Positions 33,966-41,489 of a stretch of DNA of 64,000 nucleotides are shown one piece after another (position 1 is the stretch's first letter; every line of letters begins with the position of its first letter). Origin of the DNA: Streptomyces sp. TRM49041 (GTDB lineage: Bacteria > Actinomycetota > Actinomycetes > Streptomycetales > Streptomycetaceae); NCBI RefSeq assembly GCF_008271805.1, contig NZ_VSRY01000138.1, forward strand, positions 1 through 64,000. Direction: 5' to 3'. The notes beneath the pieces were generated by a model, which saw only the letters and a list, made by a program, of their open reading frames with translations, did not search any database and was not told the DNA's origin. A program made the translations under genes and the position numbers.

Positions 33966-35339
33966 TTACAGAACCGGGAGGTTCTTCTTCAGCTCGAAGG
34001 CCGTGACCTCGGAGCGGTACTCCTCCCACTCCTGCTTCTTGTTGCGGAGGAAGAAGTCGAAGACGTGCTCGCCGAGGGTCTCGGCGACCAGTTCGCTGCG
34101 CTCCATGAGGGAGATGGCCTCGCCCAGGTTCTGCGGGAGCGGCTCGATGCCCATGGCGCGGCGTTCCGCGTCGGAGAGGGCCCACACGTCGTCGTCGGCG
34201 CCGGCCGGGAGTTCGTAGCCCTCCTCGATGCCCTTCAGGCCGGCGGCCAGGAGGACGGCGTACGTCAGGTAGGGGTTGGCGCCAGAGTCGATGGAGCGGA
34301 CCTCGACGCGGGACGAGCCGGTCTTGCCGGGCTTGTACATGGGGACGCGGATCAGCGCGGAGCGGTTGTTGTGGCCCCAGCAGATGTACGAGGGGGCCTC
34401 GCCGCCCGAGCCGGCCGTGCGGGTGGAGCCGCCCCAGATGCGCTTGTAGGAGTTGACCCACTGGTTGGTGACCGCGGAGATCTCGGCGGCGTGCTTCAGG
34501 AGGCCCGCGATGAAGGAGCGGCCCACCTTGGAGAGCTGGTACTCCGCGCCCGACTCGTAGAAGGCGTTGCGGTCGCCCTCGAAGAGGGACAGGTGGGTGT
34601 GCATGCCCGAGCCGGGGTACTCCGAGAACGGCTTGGGCATGAACGTCGCCTGTACGCCCTGCTCCAGGGCGACCTGCTTCATGACCAGGCGGAACGTCAT
34701 GATGTTGTCGGCCGTCGACAGCGCGTCGGCGTAGCGGAGGTCGATCTCCTGCTGGCCCGGCGCGCCCTCGTGGTGGGAGAACTCCACCGAGATGCCCATC
34801 GACTCCAGCATCGTGATCGCCTGGCGGCGGAAGTCCATGCCGACGTTCTGCGGGGTGTGGTCGAAGTAGCCGGAGCTGTCGGCGGGGGTCGGGCGGGTGC
34901 CGTCGACCGGCTTGTCCTTCAGCAGGAAGAACTCGATCTCGGGGTGGGTGTAGAAGGTGAACCCGAGGTCGGAGGTCTTCGCCAGGATGCGCTTCAGGAC
35001 GTAACGGGGGTCCGCGAAGGACGGGGAGCCGTCGGGCATGAGGATGTCGCAGAACATCCGGGCCGTGCCCGGGGCCTCGGCCCGCCACGGCAGGATCTGG
35101 AACGTCGCCGGATCCGGCTTGGCGATCATGTCGGACTCGTACACACGCGCGAAACCCTCGATCGCGGAGCCGTCGAAGCCGATGCCCTCGTCGAAGGCCT
35201 GCTCCAGTTCGGCGGGGGCCACGGCGACCGACTTGAGGAAGCCGAGCACGTCGGTGAACCACAGGCGCACGAAGCGGATGTCGCGCTCCTCCAGGGTTCG
35301 GAGCACAAATTCCTGCTGCTTGTCCATTTCCACACCCAT
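33966..35339 (-). CDS. glnA2: GlnA2-type glutamine synthetase-like enzyme
   Basis: The 457-residue type I glutamine-synthetase fold has a beta-grasp N-domain, then catalytic motifs GFDGSAIEGF, FYTHPEIEFFLL, SHHEGAPGQQEIDLRY, GMHTHLSLF, NNRSALIRVP and SSRVEVRSIDSGANPY. Metal-binding Glu and His residues look intact. The C-terminus reads GYELPAGADDDVW and HVFDFFLRNKKQEWEEYRSEV, like mycobacterial and Streptomyces GlnA2, not GlnA. S. coelicolor GlnA2 has been reported to gamma-glutamylate polyamines, so the substrate here may be a polyamine and not ammonia. The start may instead be the ATG at 35327 (MDKQQEF), which is the usual N-terminus of this group. Confidence 0.9.
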   Translation of the reverse strand: MGVEMDKQQEFVLRTLEERDIRFVRLWFTDVLGFLKSVAVAPAELEQAFDEGIGFDGSAIEGFARVYESDMIAKPDPATFQILPWRAEAPGTARMFCDILMPDGSPSFADPRYVLKRILAKTSDLGFTFYTHPEIEFFLLKDKPVDGTRPTPADSSGYFDHTPQNVGMDFRRQAITMLESMGISVEFSHHEGAPGQQEIDLRYADALSTADNIMTFRLVMKQVALEQGVQATFMPKPFSEYPGSGMHTHLSLFEGDRNAFYESGAEYQLSKVGRSFIAGLLKHAAEISAVTNQWVNSYKRIWGGSTRTAGSGGEAPSYICWGHNNRSALIRVPMYKPGKTGSSRVEVRSIDSGANPYLTYAVLLAAGLKGIEEGYELPAGADDDVWALSDAERRAMGIEPLPQNLGEAISLMERSELVAETLGEHVFDFFLRNKKQEWEEYRSEVTAFELKKNLPVL

Positions 35340-35474
35340 CCTCGCTGATCAGGGCCAGCATGCCACCACACGGTTTCGTGCACGTTGCGATCCCATAGTG
35401 CCTGGCAAGGTGTGGTGCGGGTAACGCGAGGTGCGTGGCGGGCGGCGGCCGGAGGGTTCGCGCAGACTGGGGAA

Positions 35475-36563
35475 ATGGACCGTGCCGCACGGAACCTGCC
35501 GGGCGTCCGGCCGCAGGGACGGCTGCGCATGCTGCCCTGGTTGCTGCTGCTGGCGGTGCTCGTCGCCCAGCTGGCCATGCCCGAGACCGTGCAGCTGGGC
35601 TTCGCGTTCGCCGTGGTGGCCCCGCTGACGTCCCTGGTGTACGGGGTGCTGGGGACCTCCATGGTGGCCGCCGTCATGACGGGAGTGCTGCTGGTGCCGG
35701 AGGTGCGGGCCGAGCATGTGAGCAGCGGCGACATCCTGGCCTTCGCTCTCATCGGGGCGGTCAGCGCGTTCCTCGCGTGGGTACGGTCCCGGCGGGACGA
35801 CCAGCTGGTGTCGGTGCGCACGGTCGCGGAGGCCGCGCAGCTCGCCGTGCTGCCGCCACTGCCCGCGCGGGTGGATCGGGTGCGGTGCGGGGCCCTGTAC
35901 CGGGCGGCGGAGCGGGCCGCGCTCGTGGGCGGGGATCTGTACGACGTACAGCAGGGGCCGTACGGGGTACGGGCGGTGGTCGCCGATGTGCAGGGGCACG
36001 GGCTGTCGGCGGTGGCGACGGTGGCGGCGCTGCTGGGAACCTTCCGGGAGGCGGTGCTGGACGAGCCGGAGCTGGAGGGGGTCGCGACGCGGCTGGACCG
36101 GCGGCTGGTGGTGGACTCGGCGCGGCAGGAGGACGCGGAGCTGTTCGCGACGGCCGTACTGGTGGAGTTCCCCGGGGCGGGAGGGGAGGGTGACGGCGGC
36201 CAGGCGGTGGTACGAGTGCTGAGCTGCGGGCATCCGCCGCCCGTGCTGGTGACGCGGGGCGGTGCGCGGGAGGTCATGCTGGAGCCGGGGCTGCCGCTGG
36301 GGCTCGATCTGGGCGACGGCTTCCGGGCGCCCGCACCCGTCTCCGTACCGCTGGGGCCGTCTGACGTGCTGCTCGCGTACACCGACGGGGTGACGGAGGC
36401 GCGGGACTCGGAGGGCGCCTTCTATCCACTGGTGGCGCGGATCCGGCCCGACCGGGACCCGGCGGCTCTGGTGCGGTCGGTGTGGCGCGATCTGTCCTCG
36501 TACGCGGGTGAGGTCCCCGACGATGTGGCACTGCTCGCGCTCCGGCTGTCTCCCGGCGACTGA
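35475..36563 (+). CDS. Membrane-anchored PP2C/SpoIIE-type serine phosphatase
   Basis: With the ATG at 35475 (GGGGA upstream) the protein has 362 residues. Two to three hydrophobic segments fill about residues 15-100 (MLPWLLLLAVLVAQLAM, then VVAPLTSLVYGVLGTS and LAFALIGAVSAFLAWV). The phosphatase domain covers about 140-360 with ALVGGDLYDV (metal Asp), VADVQGHGLSAVATV, SCGHPPPVL and LLAYTDGVTEARD plus PDDVALL. These are the SpoIIE metal-binding motifs. It probably dephosphorylates an anti-anti-sigma factor in a partner-switching pathway, but no anti-sigma gene is adjacent. The divergent neighbour is the GlnA2-type gene. Confidence 0.88.
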   Translation: MDRAARNLPGVRPQGRLRMLPWLLLLAVLVAQLAMPETVQLGFAFAVVAPLTSLVYGVLGTSMVAAVMTGVLLVPEVRAEHVSSGDILAFALIGAVSAFLAWVRSRRDDQLVSVRTVAEAAQLAVLPPLPARVDRVRCGALYRAAERAALVGGDLYDVQQGPYGVRAVVADVQGHGLSAVATVAALLGTFREAVLDEPELEGVATRLDRRLVVDSARQEDAELFATAVLVEFPGAGGEGDGGQAVVRVLSCGHPPPVLVTRGGAREVMLEPGLPLGLDLGDGFRAPAPVSVPLGPSDVLLAYTDGVTEARDSEGAFYPLVARIRPDRDPAALVRSVWRDLSSYAGEVPDDVALLALRLSPGD

Positions 36564-36594
36564 GGGTTTCCGTCCTCCGGGTCTCGGTCCTCCG

Positions 36595-36674
36595 GTCTGC
36601 CCGTCTGCCCGTCTGCCGGTCCGCCCGTCTGCCCGTCCGCCCGTCTGCCGGTCCGCCCGTCTGCCGGTCTTCCG
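36595..36674. repeat. 8-bp tandem repeat, ten copies
   Basis: Ten consecutive 8-bp units run from 36595 to 36674, all variants of GTCTGCCC (GTCTGCCG, GTCCGCCC and a last GTCTTCCG). The array starts 31 nt after the stop codon of the SpoIIE-type gene and ends about 45 nt before the next start codon. Eight is not a multiple of three, so it is unlikely to code. Confidence 0.9.
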
Positions 36675-36719
36675 GTCCCTCTGGCGTACGGAGGGGGGTC
36701 GCCCATTACCATCACGCCC

Positions 36720-37139
36720 ATGGAGGGCCTGCGGCTCATACGCATCGCGCGCCGCGCGCGAGTCACGCGTCCCATGGCCCTGTTGGGTGCCGTGGCGACG
36801 CTCCTCGCCGCGCTCTTCATCTGTTTCGGCCCGGCGCGGCACGCCGACCGCGTGGACGCGGACCGGCGCGTGGCCGCTGTCCGTGCGGTGGCCGACCCCA
36901 CGTCGCCGTTCGGCGCGGTGGTGTCGCCGAGCCACGCCAGCTGTCCGTACGACGACCGCGAGTGCGGGCTGTTCCCCTCCCTCACCCCGGCCGTCCTCAC
37001 CGTGCCGCCGCTGGACCCGCCGCTGTACGCGGACGGGCTCGCCCCGTTCGGGCCGGCGCCCGACGTGGCCCGGCCGGACGGTGTGCAGGCCCTGCCGCGA
37101 GCTCCCGACCTGCATGTCCTTCAGGTGCTCCGGACCTGA
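36720..37139 (+). CDS. Small single-pass membrane or exported protein, unknown
   Basis: The 139-residue product starts MEGLRLIRIARRARVTRPMA, a basic n-region, followed by a hydrophobic stretch (ALLGAVATLLAALFICFG, about residues 20-37). The rest is polar, Pro-rich and has a Cys pair (SCPYDDRECG) that could form a disulfide outside the cell. No catalytic motif or family is recognised. It is followed after 127 bp by the DUF3105-DUF305 pair on the same strand and may be co-transcribed. The codon usage is strongly GC3-biased, which supports a real gene. Confidence 0.6.
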   Translation: MEGLRLIRIARRARVTRPMALLGAVATLLAALFICFGPARHADRVDADRRVAAVRAVADPTSPFGAVVSPSHASCPYDDRECGLFPSLTPAVLTVPPLDPPLYADGLAPFGPAPDVARPDGVQALPRAPDLHVLQVLRT

Positions 37140-37266
37140 TCGGGCCGTGTGACGCGGGCCTTCGGGGCCCTGTTCATCCCGCCCCGTCCGCGTCGCGTGC
37201 AGTCCAGTCGCAGGATTCCCCCCTCGCTCTCTCGAGTGAGCTTTCGCAGAAGGACACCGAATCATC

Positions 37267-37926
37267 ATGGCCGCCAACCGTTCCTCGTCCGCCGACCGCC
37301 GGGCCCGAATAGAGCAGATGCGCAAGGCCGAGCGGAGCCGTGAGCGCCGCAACCGCATCATCACGCTGACCGTGAGCGGCGCCGTGGTCGCCGGGCTCGT
37401 CGGCTTCGGCGCGTACGTACTGAACGAGGAGTCGAAGGAGAAGCAGCGGCAGGAGGCCGCCGCCAAGGCCCCCATCAAGGACGAGAAGTCCTGGGACGCG
37501 GCGAAGCTGGGCCGCAACCACGTCAAGACAGCCGTCTCGTATCCGATGAAGCCGCCGGTCGGCGGTGACCACCACCAGGTGTGGATGGACTGTGACGGCA
37601 CCGTCTACAAGGAGCCGATCCCCGAGGTGAACGCCGTCCACTCGCTGGAGCACGGCGCGGTGTGGGTGACGTACAACGACAAGGCACCGGCGGACGCGGT
37701 GAAGACGCTGGAGGAGAAGGTCGCCAAGACGCCGTACACGATGATCAGCCCGGTCAAGGACCAGGCCGGCGCGATCATGCTGTCGGCGTGGGGCAAGCAG
37801 GTCACCATCGACAGCGCCGACGACCCGCGCGTGAACCAGTTCTTCGCCAAGTACGTGCAGGGCCCGCAGACGCCCGAGCCGGGCGCTGCGTGCACGGGCG
37901 GCCAGACCGGGATGGTCAAGCAGTGA
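37267..37926 (+). CDS. DUF3105 membrane-anchored protein
   Basis: The 219-residue protein has a strongly basic cytoplasmic N-terminus (about 30 residues), one transmembrane segment (IITLTVSGAVVAGLVGFGAYV, about 35-55), a charged helix, and a DUF3105 domain at about 80-215 outside the membrane. Conserved DUF3105 features are YPMKPPVGGDHHQVWMDCDGTVY, VHSLEHGAVWVTY and CTGGQTG at the end, with two Cys that could pair and His that could bind metal. DUF3105 has no known function. It is translationally coupled (GTGA) to the following DUF305 gene, so the two likely act together. Confidence 0.85.
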   Translation: MAANRSSSADRRARIEQMRKAERSRERRNRIITLTVSGAVVAGLVGFGAYVLNEESKEKQRQEAAAKAPIKDEKSWDAAKLGRNHVKTAVSYPMKPPVGGDHHQVWMDCDGTVYKEPIPEVNAVHSLEHGAVWVTYNDKAPADAVKTLEEKVAKTPYTMISPVKDQAGAIMLSAWGKQVTIDSADDPRVNQFFAKYVQGPQTPEPGAACTGGQTGMVKQ

Positions 37927-38618
37927 CCCGCACGGGCCTGAGCCGTACCACCTGGCTGGCGGCCGGGGCGGTGCTGCTGGCGCTGGTCTTCGCGGGCTGG
38001 GCCACGGTCACCGCGCTGGGCCGCGACACCGGGCCGACGGCCGCCGCCGTGCCGGGCGACGACTCGGCGGACGCCGGGTTCGCGCGGGACATGTCGGTGC
38101 ACCACCAGCAGGCGGTGGAGATGTCGTTCATCGTGCGGGACCGCACGCAGGACGAGGAGGTGCGCCGGCTGGCGTACGACATCGCCAACACCCAGGCCAA
38201 CCAGCGCGGCATGATGCTGGGCTGGCTGGACATGTGGGGGCTGACGAAGTCGGCGCCGGACCGGGAGCCGATGTCCTGGATGGCCGGGGGGCACGGTGGT
38301 GCCCACGGCTCCGGCCACGGCTCCGGCCAGGGTGGCTCCGCCCAGCAGGCCCGTGCCGGTGCCCTCATGCCGGGCATGGCCACCAAGGCGGAGCTGGAGC
38401 AGCTGCGCACGGCGAGCGGCGAGCAGGCCGAGGTGCTGTACCTCCAGCTGATGATCGACCACCACAAGGGCGGCGTCGACATGGCCCAGGGCTGTGTCGA
38501 CCAGTGCCGGGTCGGCCTGGAGAAGCGGCTCGCACAGGGCATGGTCGACGGGCAGGAGTCCGAGATCGCGCTGATGACGGATCTCCTGGCGAAGCGCGGC
38601 GCCGAGCCGCGCGTCTGA
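37923..38618 (+). CDS. DUF305 exported His-rich protein
   Basis: The GTG start overlaps the DUF3105 stop by 4 bp. The 231-residue product has an N-terminal signal or anchor (WLAAGAVLLALVFAGWATV) and the two His-rich DUF305 motifs, MSVHHQQAVEMS (about 58-69) and MIDHHKGGVDMA (about 178-189), separated by a Gly/His/Ser linker (GGHGGAHGSGHGSGQGG). Met and His patterns of this kind are found in ferritin-like DUF305 proteins, often next to copper-handling genes. A periplasm-like copper or metal-binding role is therefore plausible but unproven. A 12-bp terminator hairpin follows. Confidence 0.87.
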   Translation: MTRTGLSRTTWLAAGAVLLALVFAGWATVTALGRDTGPTAAAVPGDDSADAGFARDMSVHHQQAVEMSFIVRDRTQDEEVRRLAYDIANTQANQRGMMLGWLDMWGLTKSAPDREPMSWMAGGHGGAHGSGHGSGQGGSAQQARAGALMPGMATKAELEQLRTASGEQAEVLYLQLMIDHHKGGVDMAQGCVDQCRVGLEKRLAQGMVDGQESEIALMTDLLAKRGAEPRV

Positions 38619-38636
38619 GGTCCAGGTCGGCGTCCT

Positions 38637-38673
38637 GACCGCTGCGGCTCGCCGTTCGGCGGCCGCAGCGGTC
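38637..38673 (+). terminator. Terminator of the DUF3105-DUF305 operon
   Basis: A perfect 12-bp stem (GACCGCTGCGGC/GCCGCAGCGGTC) around a 13-nt loop, itself partly self-complementary, starts 18 nt after the DUF305 stop codon. Confidence 0.7.
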
Positions 38674-38752
38674 GCGAGGGGCGGTGGGGGCGTCCAGAAT
38701 GGAGGGGCTCGGGGACGACGACGTATGGCCTTCTACGGAGGTACGCACCCTC

Positions 38753-39172
38753 ATGACCACCGCCCGAGACATCATGCACCGGGGGGCCAATTGGATCCCC
38801 GCGACCGAGACCCTGGACCGTGCCGCGCAGCAGATGCGTGAGCTCAATGTGGGCGCACTGCCCATCGCCGATACGAACGAGCGGCTCTGCGGCATCGTCA
38901 CCGACCGCGACATCGTGGTGAAGTGCGTGGCGGCGGGCCATGACCCGTCGCGTGTGACCTGCGGCGACATCGCCGAGGGCACACCCCGCTGGATCGATGC
39001 GAACGCGGATGTGAGCGAGGTCCTGCGGGAGATGGAGGGCCACCAGATCAAGCGGTTGCCGGTGATCGAGAACAAGCGGCTCGTCGGGATCATCAGTGAG
39101 GCGGACCTGGCGCGGAACCTCACCGACGAGCAGGTCGCCGAGTTCGCCGCGAAGGTGTACGCGAGGGCCTGA
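38753..39172 (+). CDS. CBS-domain-pair protein
   Basis: From ATG 38753 (GGAGG upstream) the protein has 139 residues and consists of two CBS domains with little else: TTARDIMHRGANWIPATETL to IVTDRDIVVKCVA, and CGDIAEGTPRWIDANADVSE to IISEADLARNLTD. The paired module binds adenine nucleotides and would act as a stand-alone energy or redox sensor. The partner is unknown. The longer frame from 38684 has no ribosome-binding site. Streptomyces genomes carry many such small CBS proteins. Confidence 0.9.
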   Translation: MTTARDIMHRGANWIPATETLDRAAQQMRELNVGALPIADTNERLCGIVTDRDIVVKCVAAGHDPSRVTCGDIAEGTPRWIDANADVSEVLREMEGHQIKRLPVIENKRLVGIISEADLARNLTDEQVAEFAAKVYARA

Positions 39173-39236
39173 CGCGCCTGACGGCACCCACTCGGGGCGG
39201 GGCCCCGGGCCCGGGTGCCGCCCCACGCTCGTACGC

Positions 39237-39264
39237 GGGGGCCCGGTCCGTGGGCCGGGCCCCC
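39237..39264. terminator. Bidirectional terminator between CBS and hydrolase genes
   Basis: A perfect 10-bp stem (GGGGGCCCGG/CCGGGCCCCC) with an 8-nt loop lies midway between two convergent stop codons (39172 and 39300), so it can serve both genes. Confidence 0.65.
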
Positions 39265-39299
39265 TCGCCCTCGGCGTTGCCCGACTGCGGGCCAGGGCC

Positions 39300-40124
39300 T
39301 CACGGGTGGAGGACCGCCCCCGCGATCGTGTCCGGGCGGTCCAGCATCATGAGGTGGCCTGTGGCCGGGACCGGGGTGAAGTGGGCGTTCAGGGTGGTGG
39401 CGAGGGCGCGTTGGCGGGTGGACCAGGGGGGCTCGGGGGTGGCCAGGACTCTTACCGGGAGGTGCGGGGGGAGGGGGTGCCGGGGGCGGAGGCTCAGGAG
39501 CTCGGCGGCGACCGACATGTAGTGCGCGTTCTCCAGGAGTGCGCCGTCCAGGACCCGGCGGGTCCGGTAGCAGCGGCGTACGAGGGCCGTGGGCGCCGGG
39601 TCCGGCGCGTGGCCCGCGCGGGAGAGCCGGACCATCATGCGGCGGGCGAGGGGGCCCAGCGCGGCGGGGGCGCCCACGGCGGCCAGGGCGGTGCCCAGCG
39701 AGCGGGCCGTGGCGGTGTGCAGGGCGGGCAACAGGGGTGGGCGCGCCCGCTCCTCGACCGACGAGTCGACCAGGACCAGGCCCGCCGTACGCGCCGGGTA
39801 CAGCCGCGCGAACGCCTCCGCGTGGAATCCGGCGAGGGAGTGGCCGACCGCCGTGACCCGCTCGGTGCCCATGCCGAGCGCGTCCAGGACGGCCGCGATC
39901 CGGTGTGCCTCGCCCGCCGCGGTGGGGGCGGCCGTCGCCGGACCGCTCAGGCCGTGCCCCGGACGGTCGAAGCGGACGACCGTGCGATGCGGGGCGAGCA
40001 GCGGGACGACCGGCTCCCAGTCGAACCAGCACATCGCGAGGCCGGCGCTCAGTACGCAGACGGGCCCGGCGCCCTCGACGGTCACGTGGTGGGGGACGCC
40101 CCCGATCCGTACGAACCCGGTCAC
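39300..40124 (-). CDS. Alpha/beta hydrolase
   Basis: The GTG start at 40124 overlaps the stop of the DUF998 gene as GTGA. The 274-residue protein has the alpha/beta-hydrolase core: LSAGLAMCWFDWEPVVPLL (oxyanion region), RFDRPGHGLS, the nucleophile elbow AVGHSLAGFHAE (Ser about residue 99), and a C-terminal His in ATGHLMMLDRPD. Substrate unknown; esterase or haloperoxidase-like enzymes are equally possible. Translational coupling to a DUF998 membrane protein suggests the two work together. Confidence 0.88.
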   Translation of the reverse strand: MTGFVRIGGVPHHVTVEGAGPVCVLSAGLAMCWFDWEPVVPLLAPHRTVVRFDRPGHGLSGPATAAPTAAGEAHRIAAVLDALGMGTERVTAVGHSLAGFHAEAFARLYPARTAGLVLVDSSVEERARPPLLPALHTATARSLGTALAAVGAPAALGPLARRMMVRLSRAGHAPDPAPTALVRRCYRTRRVLDGALLENAHYMSVAAELLSLRPRHPLPPHLPVRVLATPEPPWSTRQRALATTLNAHFTPVPATGHLMMLDRPDTIAGAVLHP

Positions 40125-40960
40125 CGGCGCCGCCCCTCGGCGCCGCGCGCCAGCGACCGGGCCAGTACCAGCAGCCACACCGCGACCAGCAGGAGCTGCG
40201 CGCGCTGGGCAGCGCCCAGCGCCCAGTGGCCGCGCTCCGCCTCGAACGCGGCGACGGCCACCAGTGTCCAGGCCGTGGCGGCCAGCTCCAGCGCGACGAG
40301 GACGGGCCCCGTGCGGGCCAGGGGCGGCCACCAGCCGTAACGACGGGCGGCGACCGTGAGCGCGACGACCGCCGTGACGGCACCGGCCATGGCCAGGCTG
40401 GAGCTGACGGCGTGCGCGACATGCGTACCCGGGACCAGCCCGGCGTCCTCGCGGGCCACACACTCGGCGTCGGCCGTCGGCGCGCAGCTGAGCGGCAGCC
40501 GCGAGTCCACGGCGGTGGCGGCGCCGAACACCGCCAGGGCCACCCAGCCGGTCACCGCCCAGAAACGGCGCTCCAGCGTGCCGAGCGCGATCAGCGCGGC
40601 GGCCAGTACCAGGGCACCGGCGACCAGGTCGGTCGTGCGGAAGAAGCCGCTCAGGCGCTGGTCGGTGGCGGCGAGCTCGCTGACGTACGACTGCACCGGG
40701 TCGAGGCCGGTGTCGAGGGGCAGTTCGAGGAGCCAGGCGCTGTAGGCGAGCGTCCCGAGGACGAGAAGGACACAGAGGACACGGAGGACAAGGAGGGCTG
40801 GGAGAAGGGGGAGGGCGGGGAGAACGGGGAGAACGGGGAAGGCGGCGACGGACCGGCGCCGGGGAGACCGGCGGGAGTGCGTCCGATGCGTGGGCCCGTG
40901 ATCGGCGCGCGCCGCGCCTGCCTCAGGCCCGGTACCCCGAGGGGGTAGGCTGCGCACCAT
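40121..40960 (-). CDS. DUF998 integral membrane protein
   Basis: The 279-residue product has a basic N-terminus of about 40 residues and seven to eight hydrophobic segments (for example LLPALLVLRVLCVLLVLGTL, DLVAGALVLAAALIAL and AWTLVAVAAF). The sequence PVQSYVSELAATDQRLSGFFRTTD is typical for DUF998. The ATG at 40960 shares two bases with the ATG of the divergent DUF6153 gene; no ribosome-binding site precedes it. The true start might therefore be different, but I see no better one before the first membrane segment. The function is unknown. Confidence 0.82.
   Translation of the reverse strand: MVRSLPPRGTGPEAGAARADHGPTHRTHSRRSPRRRSVAAFPVLPVLPALPLLPALLVLRVLCVLLVLGTLAYSAWLLELPLDTGLDPVQSYVSELAATDQRLSGFFRTTDLVAGALVLAAALIALGTLERRFWAVTGWVALAVFGAATAVDSRLPLSCAPTADAECVAREDAGLVPGTHVAHAVSSSLAMAGAVTAVVALTVAARRYGWWPPLARTGPVLVALELAATAWTLVAVAAFEAERGHWALGAAQRAQLLLVAVWLLVLARSLARGAEGRRR
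40946..40951 (+). promoter_or_regulatory. Leaderless-type -10 box of the DUF6153 gene
   Basis: TAGGCT ends 7 nt before the ATG at 40959. The box lies within the first codons of the oppositely oriented DUF998 gene, so transcription of one gene would cross the start of the other. Confidence 0.4.
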
Positions 40961-41405
40961 GGGCGCCAGGGTGAGACGGCGGTGCGCGACGCGCGGCGCG
41001 TCGTGGTGCGGGCGGCTGCTGCTGCTCGCGGCGCTTCTGCTCGGCATCATCACGATGCACACGTGGGGCCATCCTTCGGAGCATGCGGACGCGCAGTCGG
41101 CGGCGGCGCCCGCTCACGGCTCGGCGTACTCGGAGCACCTGGCCGCACACGGCGCCCCGGCGCATGACGCCCCTGAAGACGCGCCGCGGGGCGGTATGGA
41201 TGCAGCCGCGGCCTGTTTCGCCCTGATCGGCTCCGCCGGTGCGGGTCTGGCCGGGTTCGCCGCACTCCGTCTGCTGCGGCGGGTACCTCGCACAGAGGCC
41301 CTCCGGTCCGGCCTGACCGGTCCCCGGAGGCCGCTGCGCCCGCAGTGGCCCCAGCCGCCGCCCCGGCGCGTGGCCCTCGCGGAACTCTCGGTGTTGCGGA
41401 TCTAG
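40959..41405 (+). CDS. DUF6153-like small membrane protein
   Basis: The 148-residue product has a very basic N-terminus (MGARVRRRCATRG), a transmembrane segment (LLLLAALLLGIITMHTWGHP, about residues 20-40) ending in the MHTxGHP signature typical of DUF6153, a His/Ala-rich outer region, and a second hydrophobic segment (AACFALIGSAGAGLAGFAAL, about 84-103). The C-terminus is Pro-rich and basic. The function is unknown. The following multicopper oxidase is on the same strand 84 bp later, a pairing that suggests copper handling. Confidence 0.8.
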   Translation: MGARVRRRCATRGASWCGRLLLLAALLLGIITMHTWGHPSEHADAQSAAAPAHGSAYSEHLAAHGAPAHDAPEDAPRGGMDAAAACFALIGSAGAGLAGFAALRLLRRVPRTEALRSGLTGPRRPLRPQWPQPPPRRVALAELSVLRI

Positions 41406-41489
41406 GAACGGGCGCGCTCGGCCGCGCGCGGCCGGCGTTCCCCCGTTCTCCGTTCTCACCGAAATACACCCATACGAGGTGACTTGACC

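Noticed and set aside
33966-35339. Calling this gene glnA, the main glutamine synthetase
   Set aside because: The C-terminal block (GYELPAGADDDVW onward) matches the GlnA2 group, not the adenylylation-site context of GlnA (NLYDLPP), so GlnE next door probably acts on a GlnA encoded elsewhere.
36595-36674. 8-bp repeats considered as replication-origin iterons or DnaA boxes
   Set aside because: The units do not resemble DnaA boxes and no replication gene is adjacent; the Prim-Pol gene is 27 kb away.
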